Of a stretch of 9,174 nt of DNA, positions 1 to 7,208 are shown piece by piece. Position 1 is the stretch's first letter; each line of letters begins with the position of its first letter. The position numbers and the translations under genes were made by a program. The notes beneath the pieces were generated by a model. The model saw only the letters and a list, made by a program, of their open reading frames with translations. It was not told the DNA's origin and did not search any database. The stretch lies in contig DNBZ01000087.1 of NCBI GenBank assembly GCA_003484585.1, forward strand, positions 1 to 9,174. Direction: 5' to 3'. The DNA comes from Bacteroidota bacterium. Lineage in GTDB: Bacteria; Bacteroidota; Bacteroidia; NS11-12g; UBA9320.

Positions 1-683
1 TCTGACCCTTCTTTTATGGTAGTGCTAATAACACCTGCCGTGCCACCATCGTGCTCGGCACCTGCTCCTCCCGTTATTAGTTCTAGCTCGCCTATACTAC
101 CACTGGCCACTTGCACTCCAAATCCCGTACCAGCCAGCGGATCTTGAGCACTAATATTATCTATGTTGAAAGAGGTTTCGTATACACGTGCTCCACGTAT
201 CTGAATACCGTCTGGAGACTTAGAGACACCCGCTTGTATAGCAACTACCTCTTGTACATCTCGTACATTCATATCTGCGATATCTTTCTTGTTTAGGGTA
301 ATAGTACTCTTGGCATCATCTAGATCTACTATCTTCTTTTTCCCTACTATTTTCACAGTTTCGAAAGTATTAGTACGTGATGTCATCTTCACATTAAGCA
401 CCTTGGCCATCCCAGACACTATGTCTATATCATTATATACCTTCTGCTGATATCCCATAAAAGAGATATTTACAGAGTAAGTACCTGGCTTTATATTTTC
501 TATCTTAAAACTACCATCTATCTCAGATATAGCAGCTCCATAAGTTCCTACTATTCGCACGTATGCACCTACCAAGTTTTCTCCAGATTCTTCATCTACT
601 AGAGTTCCTCTAAGGGTACCTGTTTGTGCAAAGCAAGATATGCTTATAACTAGAGCTAGTATACTACCAATTAAATGCTTCAT
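1..683 (-). CDS. TonB-dependent outer-membrane receptor, N-terminal part (runs off the left edge)
   Basis: Frame open from ATG at 683-681 to the window edge, 227 residues. Residues 1-20 are a signal peptide ending in CFAQ. Residues about 23-100 look like a carboxypeptidase-regulatory-like (beta-sandwich) domain, with GTLVDEESGENLVGA, then DGSFKIENIKPGTYSV and SFMGYQ, the usual N-terminal extension of Bacteroidota TonB-dependent receptors. Residues about 125-227 look like the plug: DVQEVVAIQAGVSKSPDG, IQIRGAR, then GELELITGGAGAEHDGGTAG and VISTTIKEG, which resembles the conserved plug end. The beta-barrel lies outside the window. Such receptors import ligands across the outer membrane using TonB energy; the ligand cannot be read from this part. 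The start lies 20 bases inside the 3' end of the upstream lipoprotein gene, so translation is probably coupled. Truncation is only due to the window boundary. A SusC-type role is possible, but no SusD gene is next to it. Confidence 0.88.
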   Translation of the reverse strand, partial: MKHLIGSILALVISISCFAQTGTLRGTLVDEESGENLVGAYVRIVGTYGAAISEIDGSFKIENIKPGTYSVNISFMGYQQKVYNDIDIVSGMAKVLNVKMTSRTNTFETVKIVGKKKIVDLDDAKSTITLNKKDIADMNVRDVQEVVAIQAGVSKSPDGIQIRGARVYETSFNIDNISAQDPLAGTGFGVQVASGSIGELELITGGAGAEHDGGTAGVISTTIKEGS

Positions 684-2121
684 TGAGTATTTTTGAGATT
701 ACAGCGTTTTGGTTAGCCTTGATTTTATTTAATTTATGTAGCTCCACTGTGAAGAGTACTAGGTTCACATTAGACGCACTATTGCGTCTACGTATGGCAA
801 TGGTTCTTGGGCCTTGCCATACACCACTCGGTGTTAACCGAGCTTGGTAAAGCACTTCGGCTTCTAAAGCTGGATAAAACGGATCTGCAGCCAGCAGGAA
901 ATTTGTCGGTTGCAAGTTTGCATAATCTACATCCGCACTTACCGCCAAACTATCATTGGTAAAAAATGCTTGTCCTCTGCTAGTACTAAAACTATCTATG
1001 GAAAGAATACCTCCAATTATAGATAAATCAGCGTTATTAGAAAAAGCGGTAGAGATTAGTATCTTTTTATCAGAGTCTATTAAATACTGTATGATAGGAG
1101 CTGCGAAATCTAGGAGCTTAGCATCTAAGCCCGTGAGTGGATTACTTGTAGTACCCTCTTCTGTATGTATGAATATTTTGTCGTATTCAGAAGCAAGAAG
1201 TTTAAACGTAGGATCCCAAAACTTCGGATGATATTTACCTCCGTCTTTTAGATATTCTACTACATCTGCACCCCCATAATTAGCAGTGACTAAAGCCGTA
1301 TATTCATCAGATGCTGTCTGATTATGACCACTTACTACTAGCAAGTCACTTGTTTGTGGTTTCACATAAGTACTTGGCGTACTATCTATTGCACTTTCAG
1401 AATTGGCTATATCTAAAGCTTTTAGCTGAATGATATTGCCCCCCCCATTGTTATAACCATCTATGGTAAATGCTGGTGTGGTCTCTAAACCATAATACAC
1501 ATTTGCAGTACCTGCTCCTGTAGACTTAGGGTCTGTTGGCACTAGGCTTATCAGCTTTTGATTTAGGTCTATTGCCTTCCAATCGCCAGTATTGGCTTTT
1601 AGAAAAATTTCTTTTAAAGTTGAATTACCATCAGGGTCCGAGGCATTATATCTAAAGGTAAAAACAAGATTAGTAGTATCTGCAGGTAACGAAGCCTCAT
1701 CAAACGTTACTATAGGTGGACTATTTTTTAGTGGTACTCTTAGGTAAGCAGGTGTAGCATCTACTACGCCTTCATTATCTATAGCTCGCACATAAAAATC
1801 TATATCAGTAGAATCCAGGTCTGGATCTATATTAAATAAGAATGTGCTGTCTTGCAGATTAGTTGGCAGCCATTCCCCTTCATTTATTTTAAACTCATAA
1901 CCAACTATATAGCCATCCACATCTGTACCAAACCAAGAAAGGTTGACAGTACTATTGAGTCTATTTTCTCCTGTTAGATTTATCTTCTCTATCGAGAGTT
2001 GTGTATTGGGAGCCATATTAGGCAATTGTTCTCCTTTTTTACAAGAAGAAACCAATACAAATAGACTGAGCACCAAGGTGCTCAGTCCAATCTTTGAATA
2101 TGTTAAAGGTCTACAAGACAT
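664..2121 (-). CDS. Surface or periplasmic lipoprotein with two FN3/Ig-like domains and a C-terminal alpha/beta domain
   Basis: 485 aa. Residues 11-27 form a lipoprotein signal with lipobox LVSSC; Cys27 would be lipidated, and KKGEQ follows. Residues about 35-130 and 133-255 look like two tandem Ig/FN3-like beta domains. Each has a DxDG turn followed by a conserved Trp: GTDVDGYIVGYEFKINEGEW near 65-84 and ASDPDG...TGDW near 160-181. Domain 1 ends in FYVRAIDNEGVVDATPA, typical of this domain type. Residues about 258-485 look alpha/beta (DLLVVSGHN, YDKIFIHTEEG, IIQYLIDSDKKILIST) and faintly recall glutamine-amidotransferase-like folds, but I see no catalytic triad. The start ATG shares one base with the TAA stop of the upstream gene (TAATG), and the 3' end overlaps the receptor gene by 20 bases, so this is an operon member. 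An 8-G run encodes Gly226-Gly228. Function is unknown; an accessory lipoprotein of the adjacent receptor is inferred from context only. Confidence 0.85.
   Translation of the reverse strand: MSCRPLTYSKIGLSTLVLSLFVLVSSCKKGEQLPNMAPNTQLSIEKINLTGENRLNSTVNLSWFGTDVDGYIVGYEFKINEGEWLPTNLQDSTFLFNIDPDLDSTDIDFYVRAIDNEGVVDATPAYLRVPLKNSPPIVTFDEASLPADTTNLVFTFRYNASDPDGNSTLKEIFLKANTGDWKAIDLNQKLISLVPTDPKSTGAGTANVYYGLETTPAFTIDGYNNGGGNIIQLKALDIANSESAIDSTPSTYVKPQTSDLLVVSGHNQTASDEYTALVTANYGGADVVEYLKDGGKYHPKFWDPTFKLLASEYDKIFIHTEEGTTSNPLTGLDAKLLDFAAPIIQYLIDSDKKILISTAFSNNADLSIIGGILSIDSFSTSRGQAFFTNDSLAVSADVDYANLQPTNFLLAADPFYPALEAEVLYQARLTPSGVWQGPRTIAIRRRNSASNVNLVLFTVELHKLNKIKANQNAVISKILNEAFNW
1439..1446 (-). repeat. 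Poly-G tract (8 G on the coding strand) inside the lipoprotein gene
   Basis: Eight consecutive C on the plus strand, read as GGG GGG GGC (Gly226-228) in the lipoprotein gene. Read by hand, loss of one G gives TAA five codons after the tract; gain of one G gives TGA thirteen codons after it. Both would remove the C-terminal alpha/beta domain. It is the longest G/C homopolymer I see in the window. Whether it varies in the population cannot be seen. Confidence 0.8.
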
Positions 2122-4325
2122 TAAAGTTTTATGAACTTCGCAGATGCCCTTTGGCCTTTATTTGTTATAAATTCTAATAGATATACTCCGCTAGTAAGTG
2201 AAGTGACATCTACTCTAGTAGAAGCCATTATTTGAGTAGAAGAAAGCTCTCTTCCGTCTAGACTTCTTACTACTAATGTACCAGCCTCTGCATTTTCTAA
2301 ATTGAAGTATAAAACGTTAGAAGCAGGATTTGGATAGAAGCTCATACCCAGCTCAGAAAATCTCTGAACTGAAACTATCTCAGGATAATCTGTAGGATCT
2401 AAAGCTACGCTAAAGCCGATAATATCATCATTATTTCTTGGCTTAAGGGCGTACTGACTAAAACCGTAATATAGAACACCAATTATAGCATCCATATCCA
2501 TCTCCTTAGTTACTTCTACTAAGGGTACTTCCATTATTCCTTCTGTATTTTCGAAGATACTATCAGAAACTAAAGATACCCATAAAGAAGAATTATTGTT
2601 ACTGTTTTTCACGCCAGACTGGACCTTAGTACTGCTTGCAAAAGAAGCTCCTGTATCATTTGCTATAGTCCACTCACCAAATGGATTGAGACGTGGGTTA
2701 GAAATCTTAACCTTTCCACCTGTATTTACCATTTTCACTAGCATACCTTCATATTTTTCAAGTCCCCCATTTACTCGTCCGGCACTATCACTTACTTCTA
2801 CCTCTACAGGTAATATCTCAGCAGTTTTGCCTGTTTTAGAAACAGAACTAACTACTAACTGTGTAAATCCAAATGATTCTTCTACAGTACCTACTACTTC
2901 AACTTCTTGCGTTCTGTATAAATTTAGAAGGTCCGCATTCCCAGTAAGCTTTATCCCAGCCCACTCCGTAGCATCTTTATCTTGCATATAGATATCTTCT
3001 AGATCATAAGACTTGGCACTTGCGGTTATATACCCTTTTACTGTTACTACTTGATCTTTATATGGACTAGCATCAGCAGTAGGATTAAGCACTTTTTGTA
3101 AATCTACAATAGTTAAGCCAGCATCTCTTACAGTATAAAAAGATGTAGCTCCTGTAGTATTAGAAGAGGTAAACGGCTCATAGCTTTCATTCGCATCATT
3201 GTCTGCAGCCTTGATGTAGTAACGCACTTCCATTCCATCAGCAAATGCTGGAATAGTTGCTTCGTATTCATCTGTAGAACCCGAGTTCAAAGTCATCGCT
3301 ACTGCTGTAAACTGATCGTTGTCTTGTGTCAAATTAGTCGAGTAATATAAGCTTTGGCTAGATACTGTACCATTGAAATCTATGATTTTGGCTGAAATAG
3401 TAACCGCATCTAAAGCTGAAGGAACAAGTGGATATCTACTTACTTCCGTAATACTTGGAGGAGTATCTCCTACCTTGTAATGACTAGTATCAAAAGGATT
3501 TAACTCATAGCCTCTACCTGTGCCGCCAGAACATCCATTCTGAGAATGTAAAATTATACCTGAAAGTGAGGCAAACTTTGTGCCCACTATTGGAGGAATA
3601 AAACTTCCATTCGTCTCAGGAGAAGCGTCGTTTACCGTAGTCCAACTAGATTGTTTCTGAACTAAAAATCTATCCGATACATTCATTAAGTTTCCGTTTT
3701 CATCTGACACATCAAAACTCACTCTATTTCCACTAAATATACTCACCCCAACTACTGTTAGATTTTCAATGGTTACTAAAGAACCTTCCCATGCTTCACC
3801 AGTTGCATATATGTTACTCCTAGAGTTGTCGTTTAATAATCCAAGACTAATTGTATCTGCTTGTGGTACAGAAGTAGTCCCTAGTACTGTTACAGAAGAA
3901 TTATCCTTTGGGAAAACTTGAGTTTCTCCACTATAATTCCCTACTGTACCAACGACTTCTACTATCATACCTGCTACTAGATTATCTAGAGCCGTTACTG
4001 GCTGGCTAGACTGTGCGGCGTATACGCCGTGAATTTGAACTCCTGCAAAATTTCCCATGGCACCCTGCACACCTGTATCTAATAAATGTACACCTGGTCT
4101 GTAGCCACCGGTTACCGATGAGGAAGAAAGCTCCGTAAGTCCACCGTCGTGCATTACCACACCTATTGTTCTTACTTCTTGCCCGTCGTAAGCACTTAAG
4201 TCTGTACAACTAGCCAAATCACTTGGGCTCATGAACTGAATTTCGCTGATAGATACAGTAGTTTGTGCTGTAGCAAAAAGCACTGTAATTAAGCCTAATG
4301 CTAATGATAATAATTGTTTTTTCAT
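2121..4325 (-). CDS. Secreted multi-domain protein with OB-fold-like and Ig-like modules and a T9SS type A sorting domain
   Basis: 734 aa. Residues 1-20 or 21 are a signal peptide (MKKQLLSLAL... ending FATAQ). Residues about 45-150 and 175-265 form a first pair of OB-fold-like segments (DGQEVRTIGVV, GMIVEVVGTVGNYSGETQVF, WEGSLVTIENLTVVG). Residues about 286-400 are an Ig-like domain (PPSITEVSRYPL, VRYYIKAADND). Residues about 405-497 and 520-635 repeat the OB pair (KDQVVTVKGYITA, QEVEVVGTVEESFGFTQLV, YEGMLVKMVN, NPFGEW). These OB segments resemble the accessory part of ExeM/NucH/YhcR-type extracellular nucleases, but no endonuclease/phosphatase catalytic domain follows. Residues 661-734 are a type A T9SS C-terminal domain (SFYPNPASN, SLTSGVYLLEF, final KFIKL), predicting export through the T9SS and release or surface attachment. 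The gene lies 21 bp after its upstream neighbour. Likely a binding or structural surface protein; ligand unknown. Confidence 0.87.
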   Translation of the reverse strand: MKKQLLSLALGLITVLFATAQTTVSISEIQFMSPSDLASCTDLSAYDGQEVRTIGVVMHDGGLTELSSSSVTGGYRPGVHLLDTGVQGAMGNFAGVQIHGVYAAQSSQPVTALDNLVAGMIVEVVGTVGNYSGETQVFPKDNSSVTVLGTTSVPQADTISLGLLNDNSRSNIYATGEAWEGSLVTIENLTVVGVSIFSGNRVSFDVSDENGNLMNVSDRFLVQKQSSWTTVNDASPETNGSFIPPIVGTKFASLSGIILHSQNGCSGGTGRGYELNPFDTSHYKVGDTPPSITEVSRYPLVPSALDAVTISAKIIDFNGTVSSQSLYYSTNLTQDNDQFTAVAMTLNSGSTDEYEATIPAFADGMEVRYYIKAADNDANESYEPFTSSNTTGATSFYTVRDAGLTIVDLQKVLNPTADASPYKDQVVTVKGYITASAKSYDLEDIYMQDKDATEWAGIKLTGNADLLNLYRTQEVEVVGTVEESFGFTQLVVSSVSKTGKTAEILPVEVEVSDSAGRVNGGLEKYEGMLVKMVNTGGKVKISNPRLNPFGEWTIANDTGASFASSTKVQSGVKNSNNNSSLWVSLVSDSIFENTEGIMEVPLVEVTKEMDMDAIIGVLYYGFSQYALKPRNNDDIIGFSVALDPTDYPEIVSVQRFSELGMSFYPNPASNVLYFNLENAEAGTLVVRSLDGRELSSTQIMASTRVDVTSLTSGVYLLEFITNKGQRASAKFIKL

Positions 4326-4346
4326 TTTGTAATATTTATAAATTTA

Positions 4347-6470
4347 TTATTTAATTACGGCAAACTTGCTTTTATAAAGCTTACCAGTATCTAAGTCTTT
4401 TACTGTGAATATATATATCCCTCGTGCTATTATCTGTGTGTTTTCTGTGAGCAAATCCCAAGCATGCTCACCTCCACTAAATACATTTTCAGAAGCATCC
4501 TCAGCACCAAAAGTCTGGTTCCATCGTATATCACGTCCATCGTACTGTCCATCATGAGTGATCTGATCCAAAAAATCCCCCGCTGCTGTGAAAATTGTAA
4601 TCTCACAATTAGCAGGTAAATTAGCAAAATATAGTTTTCTTGTTTGCTCTTGGAAACTACTACGCCCTTCCCAACTAGCCCCAGCATAATACGGATTAGG
4701 ATATGCAAACGGAGCGTTTTTCTCTAGGTTTTCGTTGATTGGCTTTCCCGCGAACGCCCTGTAGTTATTAGCTAAAGGACTACTCTCCAAGCTTTCTAAA
4801 TTACTTTCCTCATTTCCTCTATCAAAAGCTGTAACAGAGATAGCATATTGCCATCCATTGAGCACATTATCAATAGTGTACTTATAGTTATAGATAGTCA
4901 AATCTCCTTCAAAGACTATAGGCTCAGTTAGTTTCACTGCTTCAAAACCGGTTTCGTAATTATACCCATTATCTGCAATATCATACTCAGCTATTTTTAC
5001 CAAATCTCTTTGAAGATTAGGAACATTTGTCACATCAAAACCAAGTTTGGTCATGTATAACCTGTATCCTTCAAAATCTTGTAATTGACTTATTGGGTCT
5101 ACACTGGCTTCCGCATTATTAGCCCAATAGATTTCTATTTTATTCTCGGAAGTAATGATTTTAGTATTTGGAATCTCAGGTGGTGCAGGTAATATAAAAC
5201 GGGTAAGCTCATTATCTCCGTTCAAATCTTCCCCAGCATCTAATATGCCGTTAGAATTTACATCTTCCCCATTATAGGCTGTTTGAGCCCAAGAAGCATT
5301 AGCTACTAGGGTACTGCGTTGCAGTGCATTATTATCACTATTCGGGTTACCATCCTCTTTTTTCTTAGCAAAAATATAGGCGTAGCTTACTTTTATTTTA
5401 TCTCCCGGTTCAAAACTTAAAAATGGCCCTACTGCTACCAAATCAGATCTGTTGCCAGCTTCATTTAGTTGTTCTTGATAGCTCCTAGTACCACATCCCG
5501 AGTTAGTAGTGTTATTCTCTGCCCAGCAAGGTTGATCATTGAGCCCTTTCGTCATCTTTTGATAACGGGTATTATCATTAGTAGGCTGAAAAAATATAGG
5601 ATCCGAAGTACTATTAAACTGCCACGCATTATAGTGAGCTTTAAATCGAGCATCATTGATTGGCGTATGAAAACCATTCTTGTCTTCCGCTCCTAGAAAT
5701 TTTTGTGCAGCATAACTTTCCGTAAAACCCACATCTCCAGAGTGGTCATAGCAATAGGCCATCTGCAAGCTATCCATATATCCATTAGATCCTTTATTAT
5801 AAAAAGCAGCCCCACCACTACCCGCTGGTGTAATATTAATATTGCGTATTACAGTATTAGCCCAGAGACCAAAGTATGCACTGTCTATCGTATTGGCTCC
5901 TATATTCTCTATGTCAAAGTCTAGTATAACGAAAAAATCACTAAAGCTAAAATTATAGTTGTACGTGCGAGCTGTCACCTCTACAAATAGAGGGTCAGTG
6001 TGCGAACCTATCTGCGTTTGAGTTCCAGGCACTTGCACATTTTTATCTGAATATACCGCTACAAAATCTTGGTGTGAGATAGCCGATGGGCTATAAAAAG
6101 GACTATTACGTAGGGATGAACTCTCTTTTAGTACAGCTCCTATCTCTGGATAAAACTCAAAACCTGCAGACCCTGTTTTATACCCTTGCGGTGCATCTAC
6201 AGCAGCGGTACTTACTCCTACAGTAGCTCCATTTATAAGTCCACCAAACCATATTCCGCTTTCGAAAATATGCTCTATCCCACTACCTGCAGGATATTCT
6301 GCAGATGGATTTCCAGAACCATCTCGGTACCCTCTAAAAGCATTTCCGTATGTTCCAGAGTTAGATACATTGAGTCTAACATTAGAAGCAGTGGTAGTTT
6401 TCTCGTCAAAAGTTTGTGCAGACGCACAAATCGACAATAAAAGAATGGCTATAATAGCATTAAACTTCAT
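4347..6470 (-). CDS. Large secreted protein with a T9SS-like C-terminal sorting domain and a Ca-binding-like loop
   Basis: 707 aa. Residues 1-19 are a signal peptide (MKFNAIIAILLLSICASAQ). The N-terminal region (about 27-210) has NVSNSGTYGN, YPAGSGIEHIFESGIWFGG and VSTAAVD, a pattern I recall from uncharacterised secreted proteins of Bacteroidota and relatives (from memory). Residues 403-420 hold an acidic Asn/Asp loop (DVNSNG...GEDLNGDN) like dockerin or thrombospondin type 3 Ca-binding loops. Residues about 430-560 look FN3-like (KIEIYWANNAE, YAISVTAFDRGNEES). Residues about 588-707 start with AYPNPYY and end with ARGIYIFTVKDLDTGKLYK and KFAVIK, consistent with a T9SS sorting or FlgD-like Ig domain. 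No enzyme motif is visible. It is the first gene of the surface set and lies 55 bp after tsaB with a possible promoter of its own. Upstream there is no Shine-Dalgarno sequence. Function unknown. Confidence 0.85.
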   Translation of the reverse strand: MKFNAIIAILLLSICASAQTFDEKTTTASNVRLNVSNSGTYGNAFRGYRDGSGNPSAEYPAGSGIEHIFESGIWFGGLINGATVGVSTAAVDAPQGYKTGSAGFEFYPEIGAVLKESSSLRNSPFYSPSAISHQDFVAVYSDKNVQVPGTQTQIGSHTDPLFVEVTARTYNYNFSFSDFFVILDFDIENIGANTIDSAYFGLWANTVIRNINITPAGSGGAAFYNKGSNGYMDSLQMAYCYDHSGDVGFTESYAAQKFLGAEDKNGFHTPINDARFKAHYNAWQFNSTSDPIFFQPTNDNTRYQKMTKGLNDQPCWAENNTTNSGCGTRSYQEQLNEAGNRSDLVAVGPFLSFEPGDKIKVSYAYIFAKKKEDGNPNSDNNALQRSTLVANASWAQTAYNGEDVNSNGILDAGEDLNGDNELTRFILPAPPEIPNTKIITSENKIEIYWANNAEASVDPISQLQDFEGYRLYMTKLGFDVTNVPNLQRDLVKIAEYDIADNGYNYETGFEAVKLTEPIVFEGDLTIYNYKYTIDNVLNGWQYAISVTAFDRGNEESNLESLESSPLANNYRAFAGKPINENLEKNAPFAYPNPYYAGASWEGRSSFQEQTRKLYFANLPANCEITIFTAAGDFLDQITHDGQYDGRDIRWNQTFGAEDASENVFSGGEHAWDLLTENTQIIARGIYIFTVKDLDTGKLYKSKFAVIK

Positions 6471-6485
6471 CTAATAATAAGTCTG

Positions 6486-6493
6486 CGAATATA
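6486..6493 (-). promoter_or_regulatory. Possible -7 promoter box (TATATTCG) for the surface gene set
   Basis: On the minus strand TATATTCG, followed by CA, sits 15 bases before the ATG of the 707-aa gene, in the 55-bp gap after tsaB. It fits the Bacteroidota -7 consensus TAnnTTTG with one change (TTCG) and matches the form seen before the two other first genes of the window. The -33 TTG is not clear (only TTA at 17 bp). A small palindrome, GACC-N5-GGTC (6498-6510), lies just upstream and could be an operator. If real, the surface genes can be transcribed apart from tsaB. Confidence 0.3.
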
Positions 6494-6525
6494 GGGCGAC
6501 CAAAGCGGTCTAATGTTACGTAAAT

Positions 6526-7206
6526 TTAAAATTTGGGTTTAGGTTTTGTCACAAATACAGACTTGATGTAATTAGGCTCATAGTAGGCTACATCTACAAA
6601 GTCTTTTTGCTCCCATTTTTGCAGAGCCTCTAGCACTAGATTATTCGCGTAAATACCTGAATAAGAATACTCTAAAACGCCATCTGGACTAAAGCCCTCC
6701 ATCCATTTACTAGCTCCTGATCCACAAGCTAAGGTTTCACCCTTTACATAATCAACAGCCAGTTGTGCATCTATTGTGATAAACTGCTCATCTACTAAAG
6801 TATTCAAATCCTTGTCAAACACCCCTAAATACGCATCCATTCTTCGAGCATCTATTAATGTGATCACCCTATCTATGTCCTGATTTTGCTCTAAAGCAGC
6901 TGCTGCCAAGGCTTTGAGTGTGGAGCAAGCTATAAGTGGAATATCGGCACCGAAGCATAAACCTTTTGCTAAACTACAACCAATACGCAAACCGGTATAG
7001 GATCCTGGACCACCACCTATCACCACTGCATCTAGATCTGATATATGCAGACCTGAATTTTTCATTACCTCTGCTACAAAGCTGGCTAGGTACGTAGAGT
7101 GAGAATTCTTTTCTTGTATGGATTTTTCTGCGATTATTTCTGTACCGCTAGATACTGCTGCAGAGCATATATCCCCAGATGATTCTATGAGAAGAAATTT
7201 TGGCAA
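6526..7206 (-). CDS. tsaB: tRNA threonylcarbamoyladenosine (t6A37) biosynthesis protein TsaB
   Basis: 226 aa, the usual length for TsaB. TsaB is a catalytically inactive ASKHA-fold paralogue of TsaD; together with TsaD and TsaE it transfers the threonylcarbamoyl group to A37 of ANN-decoding tRNAs in the cytoplasm. Visible hallmarks are the N-terminal strand PKFLLIESS, SHS at 35-37, GPGSYTGLRIG at 66-76, IDARRMDAY at 118-126 and the C-terminal YYEPNYIK at 208-215. The start is TTG (7206-7204): in this frame a TAA lies at 7233-7231, no ATG, GTG or TTG occurs between it and this codon, and the next ATG (residue 48) would remove the first part of the fold. It begins two bases after the stop of the upstream gene, so it is probably translated by coupling, which may be why a weak start codon suffices. 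Confidence 0.95.
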   Translation of the reverse strand: MPKFLLIESSGDICSAAVSSGTEIIAEKSIQEKNSHSTYLASFVAEVMKNSGLHISDLDAVVIGGGPGSYTGLRIGCSLAKGLCFGADIPLIACSTLKALAAAALEQNQDIDRVITLIDARRMDAYLGVFDKDLNTLVDEQFITIDAQLAVDYVKGETLACGSGASKWMEGFSPDGVLEYSYSGIYANNLVLEALQKWEQKDFVDVAYYEPNYIKSVFVTKPKPKF

Positions 7207-7208
7207 CT

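Noticed and set aside
111..296. Plus-strand open frame of 61 codons
   Set aside because: Antisense to the plug domain of the TonB-dependent receptor, where the minus-strand frame shows family motifs.
956..1231. Plus-strand open frame of 91 codons
   Set aside because: It lies wholly inside the lipoprotein gene on the other strand, has no recognisable domain and no promoter-like sequence.
2596..2991. Plus-strand open frame of 131 codons
   Set aside because: Antisense to the 734-aa secreted protein, whose domains and sorting signal are clear; the composition looks like a shadow of that gene.
4006..4209. Minus-strand open frame of 67 codons rich in Arg and Cys
   Set aside because: Out-of-frame shadow inside the 734-aa gene, which is convincingly coding in its own frame.
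664..6470. Polysaccharide utilisation locus (SusCD type)
   Set aside because: A TonB-dependent receptor and a lipoprotein are present, but the lipoprotein shows no SusD features and no glycanase is in the window.
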